Shown here piece after piece: positions 8,341-16,679 of a stretch of DNA of 35,100 nucleotides. A program made the position numbers and the translations under genes. Every line of letters starts with the position of its first letter. Position 1 is the first letter of the stretch. A model generated the notes under the pieces. The model ran no database searches. It was given only the letters and a program-made list of their open reading frames with translations, and was not told where the DNA came from. The DNA is from an uncultured Lachnospiraceae bacterium (GTDB lineage Bacteria; Bacillota; Clostridia; Lachnospirales; Lachnospiraceae), in the NCBI GenBank assembly GCA_902779505.1, contig CACZBZ010000014.1:1-35100 (forward strand). Direction: 5' to 3'.

Positions 8341-8857
8341 TGTTTAATATCCCCAGCAATACCAAATCTCTGTATTCGCCTTCTATCTTTACATGGTCTT
8401 TGAGATGTGCTTCAACTTTAAATCCTACCTTCTCAAGTGTCTTTATGGATCTATCGTTATCCGCAAGGATCTCTGAAAACACCTTATGCAAGTGCATAGT
8501 CTCAAAACAATACTTCAATGTAAGTCTTAGGGCTTCCGTTCCTATACCCCTGCCTCTTATATCCGCAGATCCGTCAAGAAAGATTCCGTATTCGGCCCTG
8601 TCATGAACTTTATCTATATTCTTTAAAAAAGTAGAACCGACAGGAACATCTCCTTCTTTCAGGCATATGATGAACTGTATTACCTCTCCGGTGTCTACTT
8701 TTGTCTTCAGCCAGTTCTCGTGTATCTCTTTTGTAAAAGGACCTCTGTAGATGTAATATTTGATCACATTCTCCTGATTGCGCCACTTAACGACATTATC
8801 AGTATCCTCATGCGTTATAGGTCTCAAATAGACCTGTTCTCCAACAATCTTAACCAT
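8327..8857 (-). CDS. GNAT-family N-acetyltransferase
   Basis: A 176-residue GCN5-related acetyltransferase. It starts VYLRPITHEDTDNVVKWRNQENV, typical of the RimJ/RimL-like and PseH-like branch, and carries the acetyl-CoA pyrophosphate loop RGRGIGTEAL (about residues 103-112), then NDRSIKTLEKVGF. Its operon begins with WecE, so the simplest role is acetylation of dTDP-Fuc4N to dTDP-Fuc4NAc, the job WecD does in enterobacteria. The alternative is PseH, the 4-N-acetyltransferase of the Pse pathway whose other genes lie 17 kb away in another operon. Sequence alone does not separate these. An AAAGGG site precedes the ATG by about ten bases. Confidence 0.85.
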   Translation of the reverse strand: MVKIVGEQVYLRPITHEDTDNVVKWRNQENVIKYYIYRGPFTKEIHENWLKTKVDTGEVIQFIICLKEGDVPVGSTFLKNIDKVHDRAEYGIFLDGSADIRGRGIGTEALRLTLKYCFETMHLHKVFSEILADNDRSIKTLEKVGFKVEAHLKDHVKIEGEYRDLVLLGILNNEKN

Positions 8858-8904
8858 TGTTGTGTATCCCTTTCGTTTTTAACAATGATATTACTTCGAC
8901 ATAT

Positions 8905-10662
8905 CTATTTGTCTTTTAACGTTTCTATCTTCCAGATATTTCCCACATTTTCAATCGAATTTACGACATTGTCTCTGCCTGTCACGAAATATCTCTCGGC
9001 ATAATCCCTGTGGGATTCTTTATAATCATCAAGCGGACTTGAATACATCCAGCCTCCGGCAAGCTGCCAGTTGCTTTTTGAAGGAATATCCTTCTCAAAG
9101 ATTTTTTCTGTATAGCCTACTGTTGAATAGACATCCATGTAATAATATATGTCCTCATTGGAGGCCATATATTCTTTTATTTCAAGAAATTCTTTATTTC
9201 TCTCAGTTCTGAGATTCTGCTTATATCCTATGTCTCGAAATTCTCCCGGTACAGAGATCAGACACAGTATCGTAACCATTGCAAAAGCCATGTAAGCGAA
9301 ACCCTTGAGCAGCCTCTTTGAAACAGTCATCTCTCTCAATATCATGGCGATAAGCAACATTATCTCCAGCATGTACATAGGGTGCGTGATCCTTGATATC
9401 ACGCGTTGTGTTGAATATGCATATAACCAGGATACAGATCTGAATGCAAGCATTACAGGTAGCTTGATCCAGAGTCTCATATCTCTTCGGCAGTACATCT
9501 GTATGATAAGAACAAGATATAAGAAACAGACTATAAGATTCATAGGCGTATGCTGACCTCTGTCATTGGCAAAGACATTATCAAGGTCTTCATCGGCATA
9601 TGCCGTAAAATCAACTGCGTTATGGACATATTCCGAGATGTTCTGTCTCATTGTCCTGGGCGTTCTTGGAGTTACTGCTTCTCCGCTCTTTACATAATCT
9701 GCTATGAGTTCAAGCGTATTGGCATCAATACTTTTATCCAGTGCAAAATTATATTCTGTCAGAAGATCGTACTGCTCTCTTGTTATGCCTGTCTCTTCAT
9801 AGAAGTTGATGTTTTGGTCATAGTCAGGGATACCGGTGAAATCATAGACCTGAGTTCTTGCATCGAACATCCGCCTGAAGGACTTCCAATCGCTGCTACT
9901 GTAGGCCAATGTATCTACCGCGTATGTGGCAATCACACACACAAGGATGATCCCGACTGTACCAATATATTTCTTAAGATTTACAGGGTCAAATATCTTT
10001 AATCCGTTAGGATTGCCCTTATCATTCTCTTCACTCCATTTGCATATCCCGGCCATTGCCATAAAAGGACAAAGCAGCAAGAACATCTCGCTTCTTATAT
10101 TGAAAGCGAGGACGCACAATATTATCGTAGGGATATTGTGATTAATGAAAGCAGATGGGCAAAGGCCTTTATCGTTCGGCGTCGTATAAAGCCAAAGAGT
10201 CGCCGCAGCCAACAATATACCACTGACAACTGTATATTGGATCATGGTCAGTTCCCAGAGATAACATCCGAAAAAAACAGCAGACTCAACTGTCAGCACG
10301 CATATCTTTTCTATGGGTTTCTCCAAATATCCAAGAAGACATACTCCAATAGCAACAAAACTTATATAGAAGCAGGCCTGCTCAAATATGCCGAACCATG
10401 GTACTGCAGGAAGCAGTCTGTATAAGCCTGCCAGTAAAAGACTCAAAGGATACATCATCTGGTTGTTGTGTGCATTCGGCATTCCCGTGTAGATTCCCGC
10501 GATGATATCCTTGATCATCACATCATCGTTGAGATCGTAATAAAAATCAAAGATCAGTGAGATGATGATCCATCCCGCAAGTCCAACGAGTGCTGTCAGT
10601 ATCAGGTTCTGTATTCTATTTGAAGAATTCTTTAACTTTCTCACAGATGAATTCAACCTCAT
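8905..10662 (-). CDS. Large multi-spanning membrane protein, possibly GT-C glycosyltransferase
   Basis: About 585 residues with a short basic N-terminus, roughly ten or more hydrophobic segments and a large hydrophilic part after residue 480. After the first membrane helix is YDLNDDVMIKDIIAG, an acidic first outer loop like the catalytic Asp/Glu loop of GT-C lipid-linked-sugar transferases. QMMYPLSLLLAGLYRLLPAVPWF then begins the second helix. The outer parts are rich in Asp and Tyr. It may be the GT-C partner of the ArnC-like GT2 two genes later. The frame overlaps the wecE 3' end by 47 bases; the ATG at 10662 has no good ribosome site, and a GTG at 10644 is an alternative, so the start is uncertain. 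Confidence 0.75.
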   Translation of the reverse strand: MRLNSSVRKLKNSSNRIQNLILTALVGLAGWIIISLIFDFYYDLNDDVMIKDIIAGIYTGMPNAHNNQMMYPLSLLLAGLYRLLPAVPWFGIFEQACFYISFVAIGVCLLGYLEKPIEKICVLTVESAVFFGCYLWELTMIQYTVVSGILLAAATLWLYTTPNDKGLCPSAFINHNIPTIILCVLAFNIRSEMFLLLCPFMAMAGICKWSEENDKGNPNGLKIFDPVNLKKYIGTVGIILVCVIATYAVDTLAYSSSDWKSFRRMFDARTQVYDFTGIPDYDQNINFYEETGITREQYDLLTEYNFALDKSIDANTLELIADYVKSGEAVTPRTPRTMRQNISEYVHNAVDFTAYADEDLDNVFANDRGQHTPMNLIVCFLYLVLIIQMYCRRDMRLWIKLPVMLAFRSVSWLYAYSTQRVISRITHPMYMLEIMLLIAMILREMTVSKRLLKGFAYMAFAMVTILCLISVPGEFRDIGYKQNLRTERNKEFLEIKEYMASNEDIYYYMDVYSTVGYTEKIFEKDIPSKSNWQLAGGWMYSSPLDDYKESHRDYAERYFVTGRDNVVNSIENVGNIWKIETLKDK

Positions 10663-11743
10663 TAGCGGTCAGTCCATAATACATAGGCAATCTGACGAGT
10701 CTGTCACTTTCTTTTGTGGTATATACATCTTCTCCGCTGAATCTGCCATACTTCAGCCCTGCCGGAGCTGAATGAAGGGGCACATAATGGAAGACAGCAA
10801 GAATATCATTCTTTTTCAGATGCTCGATCAGTTCTGTTCTTTCAGCGAGGTCTTTTGCCTTGATATAGAACATATGGGCATTGTGAGTGCAATCAGCCGG
10901 TACAAAAGGAAGTTCGATTCTTCCGCTCTCCGCAAGCGGTGTAAGCATCTCCTTATACAGATTCCAGCAGTCCATACGCTTCTTGGTTATCTCATCCGCC
11001 ATCTCCAGCTGCGCCCAGAGATATGCAGCGTTTAGTTCGCTGGGAAGATAACTTGAACCGTAATTCATCCATCTGTATTTATCTACCTGACCTCTGTAGA
11101 ACTGGCTTCTGTTGGTTCCTTTTTCACGAAATATCTCCGCGTCTTCCACATATTTTGCATCTTTTATAAGAATTGCTCCGCCTTCACCCATGGAGAAATT
11201 CTTTGTCTCATGGAAGGAGAAGCATCCGAAATCACCTATGTTACCAAGGGCCTTACCTTTATAAGTAGACATTATTCCCTGAGCGGCATCCTCGATAACA
11301 AAGAGACCATGTCTCTTTGCAATATCCATGATAGTGTCCATCTCGCATGAAACACCTGCATAATGAACAGGCACTATAGCTTTTGTTTTCTCAGTTACAG
11401 CCTCTTCTATCTTCTTTTCATCGATATTCATTGTATCCGGTCTGATATCTACAAATACCGGAGTTGCTCCTCTTAATACAAAAGCATCTGCAGTTGATAC
11501 GAAAGTATAAGACGGCATTATGACCTCATCCCCTGGGCCTATACCGGCTAAAAGTGCCGCCAGTTCCGTTGCATGAGTACATGATGTGGTAAGGAGAGCT
11601 TTTGTACAGCCCGTTTTCTTCTCAATCCATTCGTTACATTTCTTGGTAAATCCACCGTCTCCGCATATCTTATGCGCATCAACGGCTTCTTTGATATATT
11701 CCATTTCTTTCCCTGTAAAAGGGGGTACATTAAAAGCTATCAT
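10616..11743 (-). CDS. wecE: dTDP-4-amino-4,6-dideoxygalactose transaminase (WecE/RffA)
   Basis: A DegT/DnrJ/EryC1 PLP aminotransferase that converts dTDP-4-keto-6-deoxyglucose to dTDP-Fuc4N with glutamate. I recognise close colinearity with E. coli WecE: ICGDGGFTKKCNEW, LLTTSCTHATELAALL, GDEVIMPSYTFVSTADAFVLRGA, VPVHYAGVSCEMDTI, IEDAAQGIMSTYKG, the PLP-lysine segment FSFHETKN, EKGTNRSQFYRGQVDKYRW and PAGLKYGRFSGEDVYTTKES. Length 375 matches. The start at 11743 is chosen because AAAGGA lies six bases upstream and the protein then starts MIAFNVPPF; a frame from 11767 would begin inside the leader. It is the first gene of its operon. The RmlA/RmlB enzymes that supply its substrate are not in this window. 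Confidence 0.95.
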   Translation of the reverse strand: MIAFNVPPFTGKEMEYIKEAVDAHKICGDGGFTKKCNEWIEKKTGCTKALLTTSCTHATELAALLAGIGPGDEVIMPSYTFVSTADAFVLRGATPVFVDIRPDTMNIDEKKIEEAVTEKTKAIVPVHYAGVSCEMDTIMDIAKRHGLFVIEDAAQGIMSTYKGKALGNIGDFGCFSFHETKNFSMGEGGAILIKDAKYVEDAEIFREKGTNRSQFYRGQVDKYRWMNYGSSYLPSELNAAYLWAQLEMADEITKKRMDCWNLYKEMLTPLAESGRIELPFVPADCTHNAHMFYIKAKDLAERTELIEHLKKNDILAVFHYVPLHSAPAGLKYGRFSGEDVYTTKESDRLVRLPMYYGLTANEVEFICEKVKEFFK

Positions 11744-11762
11744 ACTGTTTCCTTTCTCAAAA

Positions 11763-11796
11763 GGCATACTAGCCCATAATCTTATACATTATATCA
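11763..11796 (-). promoter_or_regulatory. Extended -10 promoter and conserved leader of the wecE operon
   Basis: On the minus strand, TGA followed by TATAAT (11788-11793) forms an extended -10 box, and no -35 box is recognisable at the right distance. From the predicted start onward the sequence GATTATGGG, then AGT-TGCC, is shared with the pseC promoter at 35053-35086: 25 of 34 positions are identical by my count. Its 3' part can fold into a four-base-pair stem with a six-base loop (11762-11775). Confidence 0.65.
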
Positions 11797-11812
11797 CAAT
11801 TAGTGGGCCCTT

Positions 11813-11838
11813 CGCCATCTAAGGCGTTCTTTTTCGCC
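11813..11838. promoter_or_regulatory. GC-rich inverted repeats between divergent promoters
   Basis: CGCC (11813-11816), GGCG (11823-11826) and CGCC (11835-11838) lie between the wecE -10 box and the -35 box of the plus-strand gene, in otherwise A/T-rich DNA. The first pair sits where the wecE -35 box would be, so it could be an activator or repressor site. The arms are only four bases, so this is a weak call. Confidence 0.25.
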
Positions 11839-11841
11839 AAC

Positions 11842-11870
11842 TTGCTATGGGATGGATATCTGTTTATACT
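11842..11870 (+). promoter_or_regulatory. Sigma-A promoter placed for a leaderless transcript
   Basis: TTGCTA (11842-11847), a 17-base spacer and TATACT (11865-11870). The only good ATG of the plus-strand gene is at 11878, seven bases after the -10 box, which is where transcription would begin. Confidence 0.55.
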
Positions 11871-11877
11871 ATATAGT

Positions 11878-13554
11878 ATGAAAAAACTAATTAAAAACAT
11901 TCGAGTGGTTAACATAATTTTTTCAATTCTATTCGCTTTTGCTATGGTAGCCGGTTATCAGTGTGAGCATTGGGGCTACGTTCTACCCTACGATCCTTAC
12001 ACTTATCTGGCTATGGCAGGCGTTTTTTTGCTGTCATTGATTCTGTCAACATTGCTTTACAGTTATATAAAGAAATGTTATTCCATTAAACATTCATCCT
12101 ACAAAGCATCTCATATATGGCTTAAGTCTTCTCTTATCATCTGGTGCTGCTATTTTGTTGTATTCTTAGGTGTCTATCCCGGCTTCTTCGTGTATGACGC
12201 TCAATACGAACTTACAGAGACCATAGCCCGCAATTTTTCCGATCACCAGCCTATTTTTCATGTACTCTACATGGGCGGTATCATTCAGGCTGTTCACAAA
12301 ATTACAGAAGATTACAATATTGCGATTGCTGTCTTCACGTTAGCTCAGATGACTTTTATTTCCATCGTTATGGGCTTCCTAGTTAAAGAGTTTAATAAAG
12401 AGACATTAAGAACTTCCTGGGCATATGTTTTCTCATTTTATCTTGGTATATTCCCTGTGCTTGTCATGTACGCTCTCTGCTCAGCAAAAGACGGAGTATT
12501 TGCTGCAGCGTTGATGCTTGTATTCGTCTATCTGAGAAGGATCATCTCCGATCCTGTATCCTTTATCAGATCTCCTAAAGAGATTGTCCTTTTTGTCCTT
12601 TCATCGGTACTGATGATGCTTATGAGAAGTAACGGCATGCATGCTTATGTTGTATTCTCATTTATACTTTTTATTGTTTTACTTATTGCAGATATTAAAA
12701 GGTCTAAAAGCAACAAAACTTCTCCTATGCCAAACGTGGACTCGGACGGCAAGAGAAGTAATTCATGTTCATCTATTATACTTCTTCTTGCATGCATCTG
12801 CAGCGTTGTCCTATATATTGTATCCAACAAAGGTTTATTGATAGCAGTACATGCTTCCGACTATGGTTCAAGAGAGATGCTCACTGTTCCTATACAGCAG
12901 CTTGCAAGAGTATATTCCTATGAGCAGGATCAGATGACTGATGAAGAGATAGATAGCCTTTTAACCTATCTGCCTGAGACAGCCCTCAGTCACTACAATC
13001 CCAAATGTTCGGATCTTGTTAAGCTTGACTTCAATGAAGATGCTTTTTCAAAGAATCCCGCCACTTTCCTGAATCTCTGGATCAGCCTAGGTCTGAAGCA
13101 TCCCGTAGCATATGTCAATGCCTGGTTTATGACAAGTTACGGAATGTGGTACCCCGGTGCGGTTATAGACGGTTATAAGGGTAATGAAGTCTTTACTTTT
13201 ACATACGGAGACAGTTCATATTTTGGCTATGAGACCGAACTTCCCGGCGTAAGAGATCCTAAGATTCCTTTTGTTGATTCCATATACCGCTTTATCTCAC
13301 TGGATCCTACGATTCAAAGGATTCCTGTAGTTCGTATGCTCTTTTCTCCCGGATTCATGCTCTGGTGCATGCTCTTTATACTGGGCTATTTTCTGTATAT
13401 AAAAAAGGGACAGTATACTGTCCCCTATCTGCTTCCTCTGATTGTAATACTGACCTGCCTACTTGGGCCGATCAGCCTGGTCAGATATTCATATTATCTT
13501 TGGATCCTTGTTCCAATTACTGTTATGGATATCATAGCTGAAAAACATAGTTAA
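11878..13554 (+). CDS. DUF6020-like multi-spanning membrane protein
   Basis: About 558 residues with a basic N-terminus and around twelve hydrophobic segments. The first long outer loop has YPGFFVYDAQYEL...DHQPIFHVLYMGG, the PG-x-x-x-x-D-x-x-x-Q and DHxP-x-x-H pattern I associate with DUF6020 proteins of Firmicute glycan loci, possibly GT-C-like transferases or polymerases. A hydrophilic stretch (about residues 330-460) includes SDYGSREMLTVPIQQLARVYS, also typical. The start at 11878 (MKKLIKNIRV) is favoured over a GTG at 11803, which would add a non-hydrophobic tail lying over both promoters. No ribosome site is close to 11878, consistent with a leaderless message. The gene converges on the asnB-like gene and their stop codons share TTAA (13551-13554). 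Confidence 0.75.
   Translation: MKKLIKNIRVVNIIFSILFAFAMVAGYQCEHWGYVLPYDPYTYLAMAGVFLLSLILSTLLYSYIKKCYSIKHSSYKASHIWLKSSLIIWCCYFVVFLGVYPGFFVYDAQYELTETIARNFSDHQPIFHVLYMGGIIQAVHKITEDYNIAIAVFTLAQMTFISIVMGFLVKEFNKETLRTSWAYVFSFYLGIFPVLVMYALCSAKDGVFAAALMLVFVYLRRIISDPVSFIRSPKEIVLFVLSSVLMMLMRSNGMHAYVVFSFILFIVLLIADIKRSKSNKTSPMPNVDSDGKRSNSCSSIILLLACICSVVLYIVSNKGLLIAVHASDYGSREMLTVPIQQLARVYSYEQDQMTDEEIDSLLTYLPETALSHYNPKCSDLVKLDFNEDAFSKNPATFLNLWISLGLKHPVAYVNAWFMTSYGMWYPGAVIDGYKGNEVFTFTYGDSSYFGYETELPGVRDPKIPFVDSIYRFISLDPTIQRIPVVRMLFSPGFMLWCMLFILGYFLYIKKGQYTVPYLLPLIVILTCLLGPISLVRYSYYLWILVPITVMDIIAEKHS
13401..13424 (-). terminator. Intrinsic terminator of the long pse operon, inside the convergent gene
   Basis: GGGACAGTATACTGTCCC (13407-13424) is a perfect inverted repeat: a seven-base-pair stem with a TATA loop. 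On the minus strand it is followed directly by six T residues (13406-13401). It lies 127 bases beyond the stop of the asparagine-synthase-like gene, within the last 50 codons of the plus-strand gene. There is no T-run on the plus-strand side, so it should act in the minus direction only. Confidence 0.8.
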
Positions 13555-15434
13555 ATATACTTCTTATACCACTGCTGGAATACAAAGAATGACCAGAATA
13601 ACTTGGAGAAGTTGGCTCCGCTTGACGGGCCGGCGTCTCCTTTATCCATGTATTCATCAAGCATCTTATCTATAAAATCAGCGTCAAATATACCCTGATC
13701 CTTAAGGAAATCCTTCTTGCAATAATCTGTAAGTTCATCCTTAAGAGATCCTCTGAGCCAGATATCAAGAGGAACAGCGAATCCTACCTTAGGTCTGTCA
13801 AGAAGCTCTCTCGGTATATAATCATAGGCTATATCTTTAAGGATTCTCTTCTTTACACCATTCTTATATTTAAATGAATGATCAAGTCTGAAGGAATATT
13901 CCATTACTTCTTTATCAAGAATAGGGCATCTGGATTCCAAAGAATATTTCATGGATGCACGATCCATCTTAGTCATTATATCTGCTGACAGATATGTGTC
14001 CATGTCAAGAAGCATTCTTCTTATTTGCCAGTTCTTCTCCGCATATTTTGACTCGGTCCTGTAAAACAACGGCAATCCTTCTCCGAGGACCATATTCTTA
14101 GCAAAATCAATGTAATAAGGTGATGCGAACTGAGTCTTTGTCTCTTTATCCTTATTGCCAGCTATTACCCTTGCTTTAAAAGGAAGTCTGTTCATAAGAC
14201 CTGCCTGTTTTAATCCCGGAAGACCACATACTCCTCTTGCAACAGCTCCGGCAAAATCAACTTTTTGAGCCTGAGCAACTTTATCGTATATGTTGTAACC
14301 GCAGAAGAATTCATCTCCTCCGTCACCTGACAGTGCAACCGTGACATCTTTTCTTGCAAGCTTGCACACAAGCATTGATGGTATCTGAGACGAATCAGCA
14401 AAAGGTTCATCATAATATTTCGCAATACTGTCCACAAGATCAAACATCTCTTTTTCATCTATGTAGAGTTCTGTGTGATCCGTACCAAGATGTTTTGCCA
14501 CCTGTGCAGCGTATTTTGCTTCATTATATTTTTCTACGTTAAAACCTATGGAAAAAGTCTTAACAGGGTCTGATGATATGGACTGGGCAACAGCCGTTAC
14601 AAGAGACGAATCATAGCCTCCGCTTAAAAAGGTTCCCAAAGGAACATCGGCGATCATTCGATATCTAACCGAATTCTCCAGCAGCTTTTTAAGTTCCGCT
14701 TTTGCCTCGTCATAGTCATTCACAGGGTTCTCCTGCATCTTATGATAGACTTCGGCTACATCCCAGTATTTCCATGTATGAGCCTCACCTTTGCTGAATC
14801 TTAAGCATGATCCCGGCTCCAGCTTATATACATTCTCGAAAATGGTATCAGGATCAAGTATATACTGGTGATAAAGATATCTTGATATTACGTCCTTCCT
14901 TATTCTCTTTCCGAATCCCGGACGAGTAATAATAGGCTTAAGTTCAGAGCCAAATACGATATTCTCGCCCTCGATCTCATAATAAAGCGGCTTTTTACCA
15001 ACACGATCTCTGGCCATAAAGAGTTCTTCATGTTCTCTGTCATATATTGCAAAGGCAAACATTCCGTTGAATCTGTTAACGCAGTCATAGCCCCATTTCT
15101 TATATGCGGCTAGGATTACTTCCGTATCACTCTCAGAAGCAAAAGGATATGCCAGCTCTCGTTTTAATTCCCTGTAATTATATATCTCACCGTTAAATAC
15201 AATCGTAAGAGACTTGTCTGCAGAAGTCATTGGCTGATGTCCGCCCTCAGTAAGATCTATGATCGACAGTCTTCTCTGAGCAAGTCCGATATTGTATCCC
15301 GACAGGCTTCCTTTACCCTCATATATCTCAGCTCCGGAATCATCCGGTCCCCTGTGGATCATGGTATCGTTCATCTTTATGAGATCATCTCTACTGATTA
15401 TCTGTTTTGTCACAAAACCTGTTATTCCACACAT
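13551..15434 (-). CDS. asnB: Asparagine synthase (glutamine-hydrolysing) family amidotransferase
   Basis: A class II glutamine amidotransferase fused to an ATP-dependent synthetase domain, 627 residues, the normal size. Cys2 after the start Met is the nucleophile (MCGITGFVT); RLSIIDLTEGGHQPM, FNGEIYNYRELK and RDRVGKKPLYY complete the glutaminase half. The synthetase half has the ATP pyrophosphatase loop FLSGGYDSSLV and LSGDGGDEFFCGY. In polysaccharide loci such paralogues (for example WbpS) often amidate uronic acids rather than make free asparagine; the position at the end of the pse operon suggests the same here, by inference. A GGGAAGAG site precedes the ATG. It is the last gene before the terminator at 13401-13424. 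Confidence 0.9.
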   Translation of the reverse strand: MCGITGFVTKQIISRDDLIKMNDTMIHRGPDDSGAEIYEGKGSLSGYNIGLAQRRLSIIDLTEGGHQPMTSADKSLTIVFNGEIYNYRELKRELAYPFASESDTEVILAAYKKWGYDCVNRFNGMFAFAIYDREHEELFMARDRVGKKPLYYEIEGENIVFGSELKPIITRPGFGKRIRKDVISRYLYHQYILDPDTIFENVYKLEPGSCLRFSKGEAHTWKYWDVAEVYHKMQENPVNDYDEAKAELKKLLENSVRYRMIADVPLGTFLSGGYDSSLVTAVAQSISSDPVKTFSIGFNVEKYNEAKYAAQVAKHLGTDHTELYIDEKEMFDLVDSIAKYYDEPFADSSQIPSMLVCKLARKDVTVALSGDGGDEFFCGYNIYDKVAQAQKVDFAGAVARGVCGLPGLKQAGLMNRLPFKARVIAGNKDKETKTQFASPYYIDFAKNMVLGEGLPLFYRTESKYAEKNWQIRRMLLDMDTYLSADIMTKMDRASMKYSLESRCPILDKEVMEYSFRLDHSFKYKNGVKKRILKDIAYDYIPRELLDRPKVGFAVPLDIWLRGSLKDELTDYCKKDFLKDQGIFDADFIDKMLDEYMDKGDAGPSSGANFSKLFWSFFVFQQWYKKYI

Positions 15435-15447
15435 ACTCTTCCCTTTT

Positions 15448-16677
15448 TTATCTTAAATCATAAAACTGCGTGACGTCCCAGTTTACTGCTTCTCTGTCGA
15501 TATAACACATAAGCACAGCATCAGGATTATGCTTGTTTATATAGCTCATAAGACTGCCGTTAAAAGAAGATCTTGTTATAAAATCTACATTTTCTACCTG
15601 AACTGACAGATATTCCGCGATGGGCCATGCAAAGGAATCCCCTATAAGCAGCACCTTTTTATCGCATTTCGCATCATGGTTAGTTATCTCATACACATCA
15701 GTATTATTTATTCTTGATATACCATGATATGCACCATCGTTCAATGATACATTATCTATATCAGCAAGCAGGGTTTCCTCAAAATTCCCCTTAATTGTCT
15801 CTTTTTCGCTGATTACCATCTCATATCTGTAGTCATCATTCTGAGGAATGGGGAAATAATAATCATAGCCATAAGTCTGCTCTATTTCTTTTTTTAACGT
15901 CTCATTATCATCAAGAATATTTCTGTATCTCTCGGGATCATAGGTCTGCTCATCTAAGCCAAAATCTCCGACTTCATTAAGCTCCCTTACTATATATTTC
16001 ATACAGTGCAGGGTTTCCTCCGGAAACCAATGTAAAGAAACATCATACCTTGGGCCTCCAGATGATGCGCTTTCATCTGCCGCATATCTTTCAGGCATAT
16101 TTATCGTTCTGATGCCTTGTCTGCTTAGTGTTTTTATCAGCTGATCTGCCTTTTCAGCCTCAACACTTTTCTCGTTATAGAGATAATACTCAGATCCTTT
16201 TACTGTCGGAGTATGAGCATATATAAATGGTATATTGGCATCATTCAACTTATCGCTGAATTCTGTTACAGATTCGACAATCTCATCAATGCCCATAAGA
16301 CTGTCAGTTTTTCTTCCAATCTTATCAACATCATAGTTAAGGAGTCCGCCCTTTATTAGATTCGAATATTTCTCAAAATGATTCTGACCCGGAATGCTGC
16401 TTGAACATATCTGCTCAATATAACTTTCCTTGCTGTTTATGCTGTTCTCATATTTCTCAAGGACAGATTGTTCTTTGATAAACGGATATTCCATTATCCA
16501 ATCGTTTTCTTTCACTATTCCGAGAGGAATTCTTGACATCAGCATACGAATGATCTTTATATCACTGTCTCCAGATGGGAACAAGGCCTTCAAAATAAAT
16601 AGCATTGCAACAATGACTAAGAAGAAAGAAAACACGCCGCATATGATTATTGTTTGTATTTTTTCTATTCTCTTCAT
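15448..16677 (-). CDS. AlgJ/DltD-like SGNH protein, partner of the MBOAT O-acyltransferase
   Basis: A 409-residue protein with one N-terminal membrane helix (residues about 10-32) and an outer domain. Near residue 345 is LLIGDSFAWPIAEYL, the GDSx block of an SGNH active site; YDVSLHWFPE near residue 210 supplies an Asp-x-x-His-Trp pair as in AlgJ/AlgX-type O-acetyltransferases. It starts two bases after the MBOAT stop codon (TAG-AG-ATG), so the two are coupled. The likely job is to take acetyl groups moved across the membrane by the MBOAT protein and put them on the exported glycan. Confidence 0.8.
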   Translation of the reverse strand: MKRIEKIQTIIICGVFSFFLVIVAMLFILKALFPSGDSDIKIIRMLMSRIPLGIVKENDWIMEYPFIKEQSVLEKYENSINSKESYIEQICSSSIPGQNHFEKYSNLIKGGLLNYDVDKIGRKTDSLMGIDEIVESVTEFSDKLNDANIPFIYAHTPTVKGSEYYLYNEKSVEAEKADQLIKTLSRQGIRTINMPERYAADESASSGGPRYDVSLHWFPEETLHCMKYIVRELNEVGDFGLDEQTYDPERYRNILDDNETLKKEIEQTYGYDYYFPIPQNDDYRYEMVISEKETIKGNFEETLLADIDNVSLNDGAYHGISRINNTDVYEITNHDAKCDKKVLLIGDSFAWPIAEYLSVQVENVDFITRSSFNGSLMSYINKHNPDAVLMCYIDREAVNWDVTQFYDLR

Positions 16678-16679
16678 CT

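Noticed and set aside
8327-8857. Calling the GNAT gene pseH outright.
   Set aside because: It lies in the wecE operon, 17 kb from the pse genes; WecD-like activity on Fuc4N explains the context equally well.
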